Origin: Terriglobia bacterium
GTDB taxonomy: Bacteria > Acidobacteriota > Terriglobia > JAIQFV01
Assembly: GCA_028716525.1 (NCBI GenBank)
Contig: JAQUPQ010000038.1
Span: 1 to 40,704, forward strand
Reading direction: 5' to 3'
DNA length: 40,704 nucleotides
This document shows, piece after piece, positions 1-8,434 of the stretch. Within the stretch, counting starts at the first letter, position 1. The number at the start of each line of letters is the position of its first letter. A program made the position numbers and the translations under genes. The notes under the pieces were generated by a model that made no database searches, had not been told where the DNA came from, and saw only the letters and a program-made list of their open reading frames with translations.

Positions 1-663
1 ATTGCCATGGAAGTGTTGTCGCGTCTCGGGGTGCGGGATTTTCAGATCAATCTCGGGCACATGGAATATTTTGCCGGCGTGGTCGAGCGCATCGGTCTGA
101 ATGATGCTACTCTGCATTACCTTCGCGAATTAATCGACATCAAAGATATCACGGCGCTCACCGCCGAGCTGAAACGATTGAAACTCGACGCCCGCCGCCG
201 TGACCTTCTGCTGGCTCTGCCCCATTTGACCGGCGGCCCGGAGATTCTCCGCAAAGCCCGGAGCCTCGGCACGCATTCTCGATCGCGGTCCGCCATCGCT
301 CACTTGGACCACATGAGCCGCCTGTTTTCTGCTCTGGGCCTGGGAAAACATCTGACCATCGATCTCAGCGAAGTCCGAGGCCTGGATTACTACACGGGTA
401 TCGTCTTTCGCATTTTTGTTCCCGGCCTGGGATTTGAGATCGGCGGCGGTGGCCGCTACGATTCCCTGTTCGATAATTTCGGTTCGCCGCGGCGGGCCGT
501 CGGGTTCTCGTTCAGCTTGGAGCGTTTAATGCAATGCGCCAATCTTCGCCCCATGCCTCCCGCGACCACTCGAAGTTTTCATTTGAATCAGAAAAGCTTG
601 CGCTCTCAATTCGCACAAATTTTAAAGGCCCGACAGTCGGACCGCAAAGTCCGGCTCCATTAG
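1..663 (+). CDS. hisZ: ATP phosphoribosyltransferase regulatory subunit HisZ (5' partial)
   Basis: The reading frame is open from the first base, so the gene is cut by the window edge. The fragment (220 residues) is the C-terminal part of a histidyl-tRNA-synthetase-like catalytic fold. It carries the RGLDYYTG motif, a GGGGRYDSLF loop and the AVGFS..LERL motif, but no recognisable anticodon-binding domain follows. HisZ is a HisRS paralogue that does not charge tRNA; it binds short HisG and supplies its allosteric histidine site. The call over hisS rests on three things: the missing anticodon domain, the neighbouring hisG, and the short form of that HisG. The last 40 or so residues are low in recognisable motifs and basic. 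Function is confident; the N-terminus is not visible. Confidence 0.85.
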   Translation: MAMEVLSRLGVRDFQINLGHMEYFAGVVERIGLNDATLHYLRELIDIKDITALTAELKRLKLDARRRDLLLALPHLTGGPEILRKARSLGTHSRSRSAIAHLDHMSRLFSALGLGKHLTIDLSEVRGLDYYTGIVFRIFVPGLGFEIGGGGRYDSLFDNFGSPRRAVGFSFSLERLMQCANLRPMPPATTRSFHLNQKSLRSQFAQILKARQSDRKVRLH

Positions 664-731
664 GAGCAGGTAGACGCGACACGCCTTGTCGCAGACGAAC
701 CCGGGCGTATAAAAAGGAGAAAGTTTCGGTT

Positions 732-1379
732 GTGTTGACGGTTGCCATTGCCAAAGGCCGGTTATTTGATCCTTCGCTGGAACTCTTTTCGAAGCTGGGA
801 TATCGCACTCGTGTGCGTGAGACGGAATCCCGTAAATTAGTGATCAGCGACCGTCGAGGCAACCTGCGATTTCTTTTTGTGAAGCCCGCCGATGTTCCCG
901 TGTATGTGGAGTATGGCGTGGCCGATCTTGGAATTGTGGGGCGGGATGTGCTTTGGGAAGCCGACCCCGACGTGCACCAACCGCTCGATTTGAAGTTCGG
1001 TTACTGCCGGATTGTGGTGGCGGGTTTGAAAGGAACTGTGATTCAAAACGGACGTGAACCTGTTTCTACGCTCCGGGTGGCGACCAAATATCCCCGGCTT
1101 GCCGCGGAGTACTTCACCGGTCGCGGCATCCCGGTGGAAATCATTACTTTATCCGGATCCATTGAGCTGGCACCTACACTCGGGCTTTCCGATTGCATTA
1201 TCGATTTGGTTCAAACCGGGCGAACGCTCCAGGAGAACGGATTGACTGTTCTCGAAGTCATTGGCGAATCCACGGCACGTCTCATTGTCAACCGGGCGTC
1301 TTACCAGCTGCGCCGCCGGGAAATTTCGGATCTGCTGGATCAAATTGAGCGTCGGATGGGAAAGAAAAAAACACCATGA
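732..1379 (+). CDS. hisG: ATP phosphoribosyltransferase catalytic subunit, short form
   Basis: Catalyses the first step of histidine synthesis, joining ATP and PRPP to phosphoribosyl-ATP. The protein is about 215 residues starting VLTVAIAKGRLFDPS, which is the usual N-terminus of the short HisG family. It has the ADLGIVGRDVL segment and a C-terminal PRPP-loop-like region (DCIIDLVQTGRTLQENGL). The C-terminal regulatory domain of long HisG is absent, matching the upstream hisZ. The frame is open further upstream, but homology begins at this GTG; AGGAG at 715-719 lies 12 nt before it, slightly long spacing. The stop overlaps the hisD start (ATGA), which suggests translational coupling. Confidence 0.93.
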   Translation: MLTVAIAKGRLFDPSLELFSKLGYRTRVRETESRKLVISDRRGNLRFLFVKPADVPVYVEYGVADLGIVGRDVLWEADPDVHQPLDLKFGYCRIVVAGLKGTVIQNGREPVSTLRVATKYPRLAAEYFTGRGIPVEIITLSGSIELAPTLGLSDCIIDLVQTGRTLQENGLTVLEVIGESTARLIVNRASYQLRRREISDLLDQIERRMGKKKTP

Positions 1380-2752
1380 TGGAAATCGTCGACGCCGCCT
1401 CCTTTCATCGCCATCCGCGCATTCGACGGATTTTATCGCGCCGCGAGGTGGAGGATCCTCAAGTCAATCGGGTGGTCTCCAACATCATTGCCCAAGTGCG
1501 GCGGCGAGGTGACGCCTCGTTGCGCCAGTGGACCCGCAAACTCGATGGCGTAGTATTGCGCTCGATCCGGATTCCTGCAAAAGAGATTGAGCGACAGGCC
1601 GCTCGTGCCTCTCAGGAGGTGCGGCGCGCCATTTCTGCAGCGCGTCGAAACATCGAGCAGTTCCATCGACAACAACTTGAGACCTCTTGGAAGCTTTCGA
1701 ACAGATCCGGTGCTGATATCGGACAGCGTATTCGCCCCATCACTGCGGCCGGAATTTATGTTCCGGGCGGCACGGCGGCTTATCCCTCGACGGTGCTGAT
1801 GAATGCCGTGCCGGCGCGCGTCGCCGGAGTCAAACGCATTGTCGTTGCAACCCCTCCGCGAAATCTGACTTCAAATCCGGCAGTCGCTGCGGCCTTGCGG
1901 GAAATGCAGTTGGAAGAGGTGTACGGAGTCGGTGGGGCCCAGGCCGTGGCCGCTCTGGCCTATGGGACGGCCACCATCGAGCCGGTGGATAAAATCGTGG
2001 GGCCGGGAAACCGTTTCGTTTCGGCCGCGAAACGCCTGGTTTTTGGTCAGGTCGATATTGACATGGTGGCCGGTCCGAGCGAAGTCGTGGTCGTGGCCGA
2101 TGGCAGCGCGCGCGCTGATTTTGTGGCGGCCGACCTTCTCGCTCAAGCGGAACACGATGGACACGCCTCCGCCATTTGCATCAGCAACTCACGCGCCCTG
2201 GCGCTGCAAGTGCAAGCCGAGGTGGAAGCCCAGATGCGAACCCTGGAGAGAAAGCAGGTCTGTCGCGCTTCCATCGATCGCTTTGGCGCCATTGTGGTGA
2301 CTCCCAACCTTGCCGCGGCGGAAGAGATAGTTAATTTTCTTGCTCCCGAACATTTGGAATTGCATCTTCGGGACGCCGAAATTTTCAGCAAGCGGATCAA
2401 AAACGCCGGGGCCATTTTTCTGGGCTCCTATTCTCCGGAAGCCACCGGCGACTACTTCGCCGGTCCGAATCATGTGCTGCCGACCAACGGATCGGCTCGC
2501 TTTTCATCGGCGCTGGGGGTTTACGATTTCTTGAAGCGCACGTCGATCATTCGCTATTCCCAGGAGCGGCTGAAAAAAGATGCCCCCTCCATTCTCGCGC
2601 TGGCTCGGGCCGAAGGCCTGACAGCTCACGCTCGAAGCGTTGAGCTTCGGATCAGGAAAGGGGCTGGAAATGCGAAGAATCGCTCTCGGCGTTCCGGAAA
2701 TGCTCGAAGGGCACGATTGCTTGTCGCCAGGCTAAAGAGATCGAAGCCATGA
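1376..2752 (+). CDS. hisD: Histidinol dehydrogenase
   Basis: Oxidises histidinol to histidine in two NAD-dependent steps using zinc. All hallmark residues are visible: zinc ligands Q257, H260, D359 and H418, and the acid/base pair E325-H326 in APEHLE. The family signature runs through DMVAGPSEVVVVAD to AEHDGHA. The start ATG overlaps the hisG stop, and the stop overlaps the hisC start. The core ends at GLTAHARS as in other HisD proteins. About 35 further residues, very rich in Arg and Lys, follow to residue 458, compared with roughly 430 in the family. This tail is unusual and resembles out-of-frame or low-complexity extension rather than a known domain. Confidence 0.96.
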   Translation: MMEIVDAASFHRHPRIRRILSRREVEDPQVNRVVSNIIAQVRRRGDASLRQWTRKLDGVVLRSIRIPAKEIERQAARASQEVRRAISAARRNIEQFHRQQLETSWKLSNRSGADIGQRIRPITAAGIYVPGGTAAYPSTVLMNAVPARVAGVKRIVVATPPRNLTSNPAVAAALREMQLEEVYGVGGAQAVAALAYGTATIEPVDKIVGPGNRFVSAAKRLVFGQVDIDMVAGPSEVVVVADGSARADFVAADLLAQAEHDGHASAICISNSRALALQVQAEVEAQMRTLERKQVCRASIDRFGAIVVTPNLAAAEEIVNFLAPEHLELHLRDAEIFSKRIKNAGAIFLGSYSPEATGDYFAGPNHVLPTNGSARFSSALGVYDFLKRTSIIRYSQERLKKDAPSILALARAEGLTAHARSVELRIRKGAGNAKNRSRRSGNARRARLLVARLKRSKP

Positions 2753-3837
2753 AATCATTCGTCCACAAAATCAAACCGCATGTTCAGGCGATCCGGCCCT
2801 ATGAATTAGACTATGTGGACGCCGCCATTCAGCTGGACATGAACGAGAATCCCATTGATACGCCGGCCGCCATCAAGGAAGCAGTTGTCAAACAGCTTCA
2901 GTCACGGCCGTGGACGCGGTATCCCGAGCTCCATCCCCACGCCTTGTATCAAAAACTTTCGCGGTTTGTGGGCTGGCCGGAAGAGGGCCTTCTCATCGGG
3001 AACGGTTCGAACGAGATCTTGAAGATGGTTCTTACAGCCGCGATCGGACCAGATGATCGAGTCGTTGTGGTACAACCTTCATTTTCAGTCTATCGGCAGA
3101 TGGTTCAAGTCACCGGGGCTCAATTTATTCCCGTGATGCTGACACCGGACCTGAAGTTCGATGTTGACGCCGTTTGCCGCGCCGCCAAAGATTCGGATCT
3201 GACGATTGTCTGCACACCTAATAATCCCACCGGAACGACGCTCCAGGATGAAGGGATCCGGAAAATCCTCGCCGTCGCACGTGGGTTGGTGATTATCGAT
3301 GAGGCCTACCACGAATTCAGCCATCATACCGTCAAGGGGCTGCTGCCGGAGTTTCCAAATCTGATTATCCTGCGAACGTTTTCGAAGGCCATGGCCATGG
3401 CCGGCCTTCGAATCGGTTACCTGATGTCGGAAGCCAAGCTGACCGGCGAAATCGAGAAGGCCAAATTGCCTTACAATTTGAACTTCATGTCGATTGCGGC
3501 CGCCGAGGCCGGGTTGGATCATGCGGATCTGCTTCAGGCCAACGTGGAGTGTGTCATTGAGCTCCGCGACCGTCTTATTTCGGAATTACAGGCGATTCCC
3601 GGTGTGGAAGTCTTTCCCACCGGCTCCAACTTCATTTTGTTTCGAACTCCTCAGCCAGGGTCGGAAATATTCGAAGCGCTCTACCGCCGCTCCATTTTGA
3701 TTCGCGATGTCAGCGCTCAACCGCTCCTGGACCGCTGCCTACGAGTCAGCGTCGGAACAGCAGAGGAAAATCAAACCTTCTCACAAGCGCTTCGCGAAGT
3801 TCTTGAAACGGCCGGAACCTCCAAAGGTGGCTTATGA
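2749..3837 (+). CDS. hisC: Histidinol-phosphate aminotransferase
   Basis: A PLP-dependent class I/II aminotransferase that converts imidazole-acetol phosphate and glutamate to histidinol phosphate. The 362-residue protein contains the CTPNNPTGT substrate loop, IIDEAYHEF with the PLP-pyridine Asp, and the PLP Lys at about K213 in RTFSKAMAMAGLRIGY. The N-terminal LDMNENP motif is typical of HisC. It overlaps hisD and hisB by 4 nt each, so it sits inside a coupled operon. Position between hisD and hisB supports histidine over aromatic amino-acid use, though dual use cannot be excluded. Confidence 0.95.
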   Translation: MKSFVHKIKPHVQAIRPYELDYVDAAIQLDMNENPIDTPAAIKEAVVKQLQSRPWTRYPELHPHALYQKLSRFVGWPEEGLLIGNGSNEILKMVLTAAIGPDDRVVVVQPSFSVYRQMVQVTGAQFIPVMLTPDLKFDVDAVCRAAKDSDLTIVCTPNNPTGTTLQDEGIRKILAVARGLVIIDEAYHEFSHHTVKGLLPEFPNLIILRTFSKAMAMAGLRIGYLMSEAKLTGEIEKAKLPYNLNFMSIAAAEAGLDHADLLQANVECVIELRDRLISELQAIPGVEVFPTGSNFILFRTPQPGSEIFEALYRRSILIRDVSAQPLLDRCLRVSVGTAEENQTFSQALREVLETAGTSKGGL

Positions 3838-4430
3838 AATCCACGGCTCGCATCAGCACCATTCACCGGAAGACCCGCGAAACCGATATCCGCATTCGCT
3901 TGAACTTGGACGGTTCCGGGCGATCAACAATTTCAACCGGCATCAACTTCCTCGACCACATGTTGAGCGGTTTTGCCAAACATGGGCTGTTCGATTTGGA
4001 CCTCCGTTCCAAAGGGGATCTCCACATCGACGCCCACCACTCCGTGGAAGACATAGGCATCGCCCTGGGCCAGGCGTTCGCCGAAGCCGTCGCCGGCAAG
4101 GAACACCTGGTGCGTTATGGTCACGCCTATGTTCCAATGGATGAGACTTTGGTGCGAAGTTGCGTGGATTTTTCCGGCCGGCCTTACGTTCTGTTCAAGG
4201 TCAAGATTCCACGAAAAAATCTCGGCGATCTGGACACCGAGTTGGTGGAGCATTTCTTCGAATCGCTGGGCACGCATGCGCGTATCAATCTGCATATTGA
4301 ACTGTTGTATGGGAGAAATTCGCATCACATCTGCGAAGCCTCGTTCAAAGCCTGTGCCCGAGCCTTAGCCGCGGCAACGCGGCGGGACCCGCGAGTCGCC
4401 GGAATCCCGTCCACCAAGGGAAAGTTGTAG
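3834..4430 (+). CDS. hisB: Imidazoleglycerol-phosphate dehydratase
   Basis: Monofunctional IGPD (198 residues) that dehydrates imidazole-glycerol phosphate to imidazole-acetol phosphate using a di-manganese site. Characteristic metal-binding histidine motifs are present: FLDHMLSGFAKHG, DAHHSVEDIG (D66-H68-H69) and a second HH near RNSHHICEASFKA. There is no HAD-type phosphatase domain, so histidinol-phosphate phosphatase must be encoded elsewhere; none is seen in this window. The start overlaps the hisC stop. Length and motifs match the family throughout. Confidence 0.96.
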   Translation: MKSTARISTIHRKTRETDIRIRLNLDGSGRSTISTGINFLDHMLSGFAKHGLFDLDLRSKGDLHIDAHHSVEDIGIALGQAFAEAVAGKEHLVRYGHAYVPMDETLVRSCVDFSGRPYVLFKVKIPRKNLGDLDTELVEHFFESLGTHARINLHIELLYGRNSHHICEASFKACARALAAATRRDPRVAGIPSTKGKL

Positions 4431-4437
4431 GGCCTCC

Positions 4438-5037
4438 ATGATCACCATTGTGGATTGTGGAATGGGCAACTTGCGGAGCGTTCAAAAGGCCTTCGAGCAT
4501 CTGCGTTTCCCCGTACAGATTTCCGCCGATCCCAAGGCGGTTCGAAATGCGTCGCGATTGGTTTTGCCGGGCGACGGAGCCTTTGGAGATGAAATGAAGA
4601 ACCTGGAGCAACTGGGGCTGCTCGAGCCTCTTCGGGATGCCCTGGCGCGTCAAGTGCCGCTATTGGGAATTTGCGTGGGGCAACAAGTGCTTTTCGATGA
4701 AAGCGAAGAGTTTGGCCTGCACGCCGGCTTGGGCCTTTTTCGGGGAAAGCTTCGACGCTTGCCGAAGGCGCTTCCAGTCCCCCACATGGGCTGGAATCAA
4801 TTGCATATCCAGCGCCCCTCGCGGCTGCTCAAGGGCGTGGACGCCGAAAGTTTCGTATATTTCATTCACTCGTATTATGTTTCGGACTGCGAGCCCGACA
4901 TCGTCACGGCGACAACGGATTATGGGATCGAATTTCCCGTAGCGACTGAAAGCGAAAACATCTTTTCGGTGCAATTTCATCCTGAGAAGAGTCAGCGACC
5001 CGGCCTCCGGATCCTGGAAAATTTTGCGAAGATGTGA
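4438..5037 (+). CDS. hisH: Imidazole glycerol phosphate synthase, glutaminase subunit HisH
   Basis: A class I glutamine amidotransferase that feeds ammonia to HisF. The nucleophile is C79 in GICVGQQVLFD, and the His-Glu pair is H181-E183 in FHPEKS. The N-terminal MITIVDCGMGNLRSV is diagnostic of HisH. Length is 199 residues, normal for the family. The gene follows hisB after 7 nt. Its partner hisF is not adjacent: hisA and an unknown membrane gene lie between them. Confidence 0.96.
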   Translation: MITIVDCGMGNLRSVQKAFEHLRFPVQISADPKAVRNASRLVLPGDGAFGDEMKNLEQLGLLEPLRDALARQVPLLGICVGQQVLFDESEEFGLHAGLGLFRGKLRRLPKALPVPHMGWNQLHIQRPSRLLKGVDAESFVYFIHSYYVSDCEPDIVTATTDYGIEFPVATESENIFSVQFHPEKSQRPGLRILENFAKM

Positions 5038-5057
5038 ATTTATAGGAGCCCACTTCA

Positions 5058-5786
5058 TTGATTGTTTATCCGGCCATTGATATCAAAGGCGGACGCTGTG
5101 TGCGGCTGACCCAGGGGCGGGAAGAAGCGGTACGCGAATACGGCGCCCATCCGGTTGACATCGCCTTGCGCTGGGAGAGCGAAGGCGCCGAGTGGCTGCA
5201 TGTGGTCGATCTCGACGCCGCCATTTCCGGCCGCGACGACAATTGCCCGATTCTGGAAAAGCTCTTTGAGGCCGTCCGGATACCGATTCAATTCGGCGGC
5301 GGGCTCCGCACTTTGGAACGCATTGAACGCGCCATCGGCTGGGGCGCCAGCCGCGTCGTCATTGGAACCGCGGCTCTTGAAAACGAAACGATGCTGCGTG
5401 AGGCCATGGTGAGAAACAGCGATTCCATCGCCGTCGGGATCGATGTCCGGGACGGCCATGTGGCCACTCACGGCTGGACCTCCATCAGTGAACTAACCCC
5501 GACCTCCGCCGCCAAGCGATTTGCCCTGCTGGGCGTGCGCACTTTTGTCGTCACCGATATTGCACAAGATGGTATGCTGACCGGACCCAATTTCGCTTTG
5601 ACAGAACAAATCGCGTCGGTCACCAAGGCCTCCGTTATTCTCTCAGGCGGCATCAGCTCCCTGGATGACCTGGTTCAGGCGCGCACGCTTGAAAGCCGCG
5701 GCATCGATGGCGTCATTGTCGGGAAGGCCTTGTATGAACGCCGTTTCACGCTCCGCGAAGCCCTGGCCATGATGTATCGGCACTGA
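5058..5786 (+). CDS. hisA: ProFAR isomerase HisA
   Basis: Phosphoribosyl-formimino-AICAR-phosphate isomerase, a TIM barrel catalysing an Amadori rearrangement. The general acid/base residues are D8 (AIDIKGGRCVRL) and D129 (VGIDVRDG). Phosphate loops FGGGLRT and LSGGISS are present. The start is a TTG at 5058: AGGAG at 5044-5048 lies 9 nt before it, and homology begins at MIVYPAID. W in HGW and the TDIAQDG segment fit HisA; no sign of the Trp-pathway dual-substrate PriA was checked in detail. It is 242 residues, normal length. Confidence 0.95.
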   Translation: MIVYPAIDIKGGRCVRLTQGREEAVREYGAHPVDIALRWESEGAEWLHVVDLDAAISGRDDNCPILEKLFEAVRIPIQFGGGLRTLERIERAIGWGASRVVIGTAALENETMLREAMVRNSDSIAVGIDVRDGHVATHGWTSISELTPTSAAKRFALLGVRTFVVTDIAQDGMLTGPNFALTEQIASVTKASVILSGGISSLDDLVQARTLESRGIDGVIVGKALYERRFTLREALAMMYRH

Positions 5787-5812
5787 ATCCGGCATGCGGA
5801 GGGGACCCGGGC

Positions 5813-6409
5813 GTGCCGCGGATGATGGGAATGACTTCGACGAAAGAACCTAAATACGTGCAGGAGAAACCCCTGTCTCGACCAGCCCGCGCGGCGTTGG
5901 CGCTGGAAGTGCTATGCTGCTTGCTGGCTCTTTTCACAGTGCTTGGTAGTTTTTACTTCAATCAAAAAGTCCAAACTCTGGCCGCCCTCATCGAGCAGAA
6001 AACTGTTGCCGCCGAGACAGGGTCCGCTGTCCAACACATCTATAAGATTCAAAAAGACCAGTTGGAGCTGCGATTGAATGAATTGGCCATCGACGAAAAG
6101 AGCGATGAAGACGTACTTGGAAATTACAAAATGAGAATCGCGCAGTATGGCACCGACGTGGATCGTTTGGCGGCTGAACACCAGCAGGCAGAAGCGGAAA
6201 TCGCCGCCCTGGAAACGCGCCATCTCAACGCCCTGCGGCGATACCAATGGCTTCTTGGAGCCACTGCGGCTTTCTTGATGTCCATTCTTCTCACCGCCTG
6301 GAATCTTCAAACCGGCCGGGCCTCCGTGCTCGCGGCTGCACTCTCTTTATCAGTGATTGCCTTAACATTAACTATGAACGGCCTTCTGTTGGTTGTGAAA
6401 CTGAAATAG
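5813..6409 (+). CDS. Unknown three-helix membrane protein with coiled coil, inside the his operon
   Basis: I do not recognise a family. The 198-residue product has a short basic N-terminus and a hydrophobic helix at about 25-48. A highly charged, heptad-like stretch at about 55-140, rich in Glu, Gln, Leu and Ala, is probably a coiled coil. Two more hydrophobic helices follow at about 145-165 and 172-196. A GTG start at 5813 is favoured by GGAGGGG at 5798-5804 (8 nt spacing); ATGs at 5822, 5825 and 5831 are alternatives. It begins 26 nt after hisA and ends 6 nt before hisF, so it is cotranscribed with them. No catalytic motif is visible. A role in histidine synthesis is not implied by the sequence; it could be a membrane organiser or an insertion into the operon. 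Confidence 0.75.
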   Translation: MPRMMGMTSTKEPKYVQEKPLSRPARAALALEVLCCLLALFTVLGSFYFNQKVQTLAALIEQKTVAAETGSAVQHIYKIQKDQLELRLNELAIDEKSDEDVLGNYKMRIAQYGTDVDRLAAEHQQAEAEIAALETRHLNALRRYQWLLGATAAFLMSILLTAWNLQTGRASVLAAALSLSVIALTLTMNGLLLVVKLK

Positions 6410-6415
6410 ACCGCC

Positions 6416-7198
6416 ATGCTCGCAAAGCGCATCATTCCCTGCTTGGACGTGACCGACGGACGGGTTGTCAAAGGAATTCGATTTGTCGAGCTCCGCGACG
6501 CCGGCGATCCCGTGGAGTGCGCCCGCCGTTATGATGAAGAGGGCGCCGATGAACTGGTCTTTTTGGACATCACCGCCTCCTCGTCGAGCCGAGCCACGGC
6601 GGCTGAATTGGCCGCCCGAGTAGCCGAAGAACTTTTCATACCCTTCACCATCGGCGGAGGAATTCGGTCGATTGAGGATGTCCGGAACACTTTGAAATCC
6701 GGCGCCGATAAGATTTCCTTGAACACCGCTGCGGTGAATACGCCGCCATTGATTTCTGAATCCGCAGAACGTTTTGGAAGCCAATGCGTAATGATCGCGA
6801 TCGACGCCCGGCGAAAAACGCCGAATGGCGCCTCCTCAAAAGAACCCGTTCGATGGAAGGTCTATACTCACGGCGGTAGAATGGAGACCGAACTGGACGT
6901 CTTGGAATGGGCCGCCAAGGCCGTTGAGCTCGGGGCCGGAGAAATCCTCCTGACTTCCATGGACCGCGACGGGACCCGGGATGGCTATGACCTGGAGCTG
7001 ACCCGCGCCGTCGCTGAATCCGTGAACGTCCCGGTCATTGCTTCGGGCGGCGTCGGGACATTAAAACACTTGGAGGAAGGTTTAACCCAAGGCAAAGCCA
7101 GCGCTGTCCTGGCCGCTTCAATTTTTCATTTCGGGACGTACTCGATACGCGAAGCGAAATCCTATCTCAGCTCCAAAGGCCTCCTCATGCGGTCATGA
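6416..7198 (+). CDS. hisF: Imidazole glycerol phosphate synthase, cyclase subunit HisF
   Basis: TIM-barrel cyclase/lyase that uses ammonia from HisH to make imidazole-glycerol phosphate and AICAR. The catalytic aspartates stand at the canonical positions D11 ([12 protein letters not shown]) and D130 (MIAIDARRK). GGGIRS and ASGGVGT phosphate loops are present, and the segment [16 protein letters not shown] is typical. Length is 260 residues. It starts 6 nt after the membrane gene, and a repeat-filled gap follows before hisIE. Confidence 0.97.
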   Translation: MLAKRIIPCLDVTDGRVVKGIRFVELRDAGDPVECARRYDEEGADELVFLDITASSSSRATAAELAARVAEELFIPFTIGGGIRSIEDVRNTLKSGADKISLNTAAVNTPPLISESAERFGSQCVMIAIDARRKTPNGASSKEPVRWKVYTHGGRMETELDVLEWAAKAVELGAGEILLTSMDRDGTRDGYDLELTRAVAESVNVPVIASGGVGTLKHLEEGLTQGKASAVLAASIFHFGTYSIREAKSYLSSKGLLMRS

Positions 7199-7596
7199 GA
7201 TGTGAGGACCTCAGCGCCTTTGCTCCGAAAATAGGTTTCTGTCGCCCCTACCGGGGCTGGGCGATCTTATTTGTCCGCAAGATTGTCAGTCCAGTCCCCC
7301 GCGGGGGACTGGGCTATTGAAGATGTCCCTTGCAGGGACCAGAAAACTGCCGCTTCAAGTGCCTGAGTTCATTTTCATGTTCTCGGGTGCCCCGATCTAT
7401 CGGGGCATGAGGAACTGCCTCGAAAATAGGTCGCGCTTTGGTAGCCACGATCAACCGCCTTTTGGTTGATCGTGGGATTTTGTGCAGGGTAAGGTAAAAT
7501 TCCACGATCCTCCCGTTTTCATGGTCCCGGGTGCGATAAAGGCCCACGAGCGACTGCGGTGAAATTTTGTTTTTCAACAATGCGCCAAGGACTCCA
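7199..7596. other. hisF-hisIE gap filled with palindromic repeats
   Basis: A roughly 400-nt break in an otherwise tightly packed operon, with no convincing gene. It holds a REP-like unit at 7244-7339 (listed separately). A 9-bp stem with a 2-nt loop lies at 7388-7407 (TGCCCCGAT arm). A perfect 12-bp stem with a 7-nt loop lies at 7445-7475 (CCACGATCAACC arm). Two short imperfect direct repeats are also visible: TTTTCATGTTCTCGGGTGC at about 7372 and TTTTCATGGTCCCGGGTGC at about 7515. A reverse-strand frame runs through the area but shows no known domain. The whole block looks like remnants of REP/transposase-associated sequence. Confidence 0.6.
7244..7339. repeat. REP-like structured repeat, copy 1
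   Basis: Contains GCCCC-TACC-GGGGC at 7244-7257, then a perfect 22-bp palindrome at 7291-7312 (CCAGTCCCCCG arm). The linker GCTATTGAAGAT is at 7313-7324. The hairpin GTCCCT-TGC-AGGGAC is at 7325-7339. The same linker flanked by hairpins with different stem bases recurs at 25877-25920, so pairing rather than stem sequence is kept. This resembles REP elements mobilised by REP-associated tyrosine transposases; no such transposase is in the window. Confidence 0.7.
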
Positions 7597-8277
7597 ATGA
7601 ACGACGAATTATTTTCAAAACTGAAGTTTGATCCGGAAGGCTTGATCCCTGCGGTCGTCCAGGACGCCACGACCAAGAAACTTTTGACGCTCGCCTACAT
7701 GAATCGCGAGAGCCTGGAAAAAACGCTCGAGACGCGCGAAACCTGGTTTTGGAGCCGCTCCCGGAAAGAGCTGTGGCACAAAGGCGCCACCAGCGGGAAC
7801 ACCCAACGTGTCGAGCGCCTGGTTGCAGATTGTGATGGAGACGCCCTGCTCATCGAAGTCACGCCGCGCGGTCCGGCTTGCCACACGGGCGCGGAAAGCT
7901 GCTTCGACACCTCCGTCCTTATGGAAAGATGGGGTGGCATATCCGGCGCAACATCAAGCGAATCTGCGGACATTGGCAAAGTCCTGGCCCATCTGACGGG
8001 CGTGATCCAACAGCGGAAAAGAGATCTCCCCGAAGGTTCCTACACCACTTCGCTCTTCCGCAAAGGCTTGGATCACATCGCCAAGAAGGTTGCGGAAGAA
8101 TCCACCGAAACGATTCTGGCCGCCAAAGGGCATCAACCGGATCAAATTGTTTACGAGACAGCCGACCTGCTTTATCATCTATTGGTGCTGCTGCAGGCGG
8201 AAGATATCCCCCTCGAAAAGATTGCTCAGGAACTCGCCGCCCGATTCGGAAAGAAGAAGGAAGAATACCCGCGGTGA
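7597..8277 (+). CDS. hisIE: Bifunctional phosphoribosyl-AMP cyclohydrolase / phosphoribosyl-ATP pyrophosphatase
   Basis: Carries steps 2 and 3 of histidine synthesis. The N-terminal half is the HisI cyclohydrolase, with metal-binding Asp/Cys motifs DCDGDALL and CHTGAESCF and the [16 protein letters not shown] loop. The C-terminal 100 residues are the HisE alpha-helical pyrophosphatase ([25 protein letters not shown]). The ATG at 7597 is preferred because AAGGA lies 5 nt upstream and the frame upstream (from a TTG at 7567) has no family similarity. The product is 226 residues, normal for the fusion. It is separated from hisF by repeats, so it may need readthrough or its own promoter. Confidence 0.96.
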   Translation: MNDELFSKLKFDPEGLIPAVVQDATTKKLLTLAYMNRESLEKTLETRETWFWSRSRKELWHKGATSGNTQRVERLVADCDGDALLIEVTPRGPACHTGAESCFDTSVLMERWGGISGATSSESADIGKVLAHLTGVIQQRKRDLPEGSYTTSLFRKGLDHIAKKVAEESTETILAAKGHQPDQIVYETADLLYHLLVLLQAEDIPLEKIAQELAARFGKKKEEYPR

Positions 8278-8345
8278 GCTTCAAACGGAGCCTTCGACCA
8301 ACGCCCCGGAATGTTGGACCGGTGAACCTGCGGTAAAGTGAACCC

Positions 8346-8376
8346 TTCCCCCGAAGTTGCGCGGCGATGATATAAT
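8346..8376 (+). promoter_or_regulatory. Possible trpE promoter
   Basis: A perfect TATAAT lies at 8371-8376, 58 nt before the trpE ATG. The best -35 candidate, TTCCCC at 8346-8351, is weak and spaced 19 nt. No leader peptide with Trp codons and no terminator/antiterminator pair is visible in the short leader. Confidence 0.45.
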
Positions 8377-8434
8377 CTCACGCTTATTTCCGGCCTGCGG
8401 GATTTAATACTCAACTCCACCAGAGATTTAGCTC

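Noticed and set aside
1-663. hisS (histidyl-tRNA synthetase) instead of hisZ
   Set aside because: No anticodon-binding domain follows the catalytic motifs, and a short-form hisG that needs HisZ is directly downstream.
7314-7676. 120-residue minus-strand frame in the hisF-hisIE gap
   Set aside because: Covers palindromic repeats and runs antisense into hisIE; no transposase motif (HUH or catalytic Tyr) could be found.
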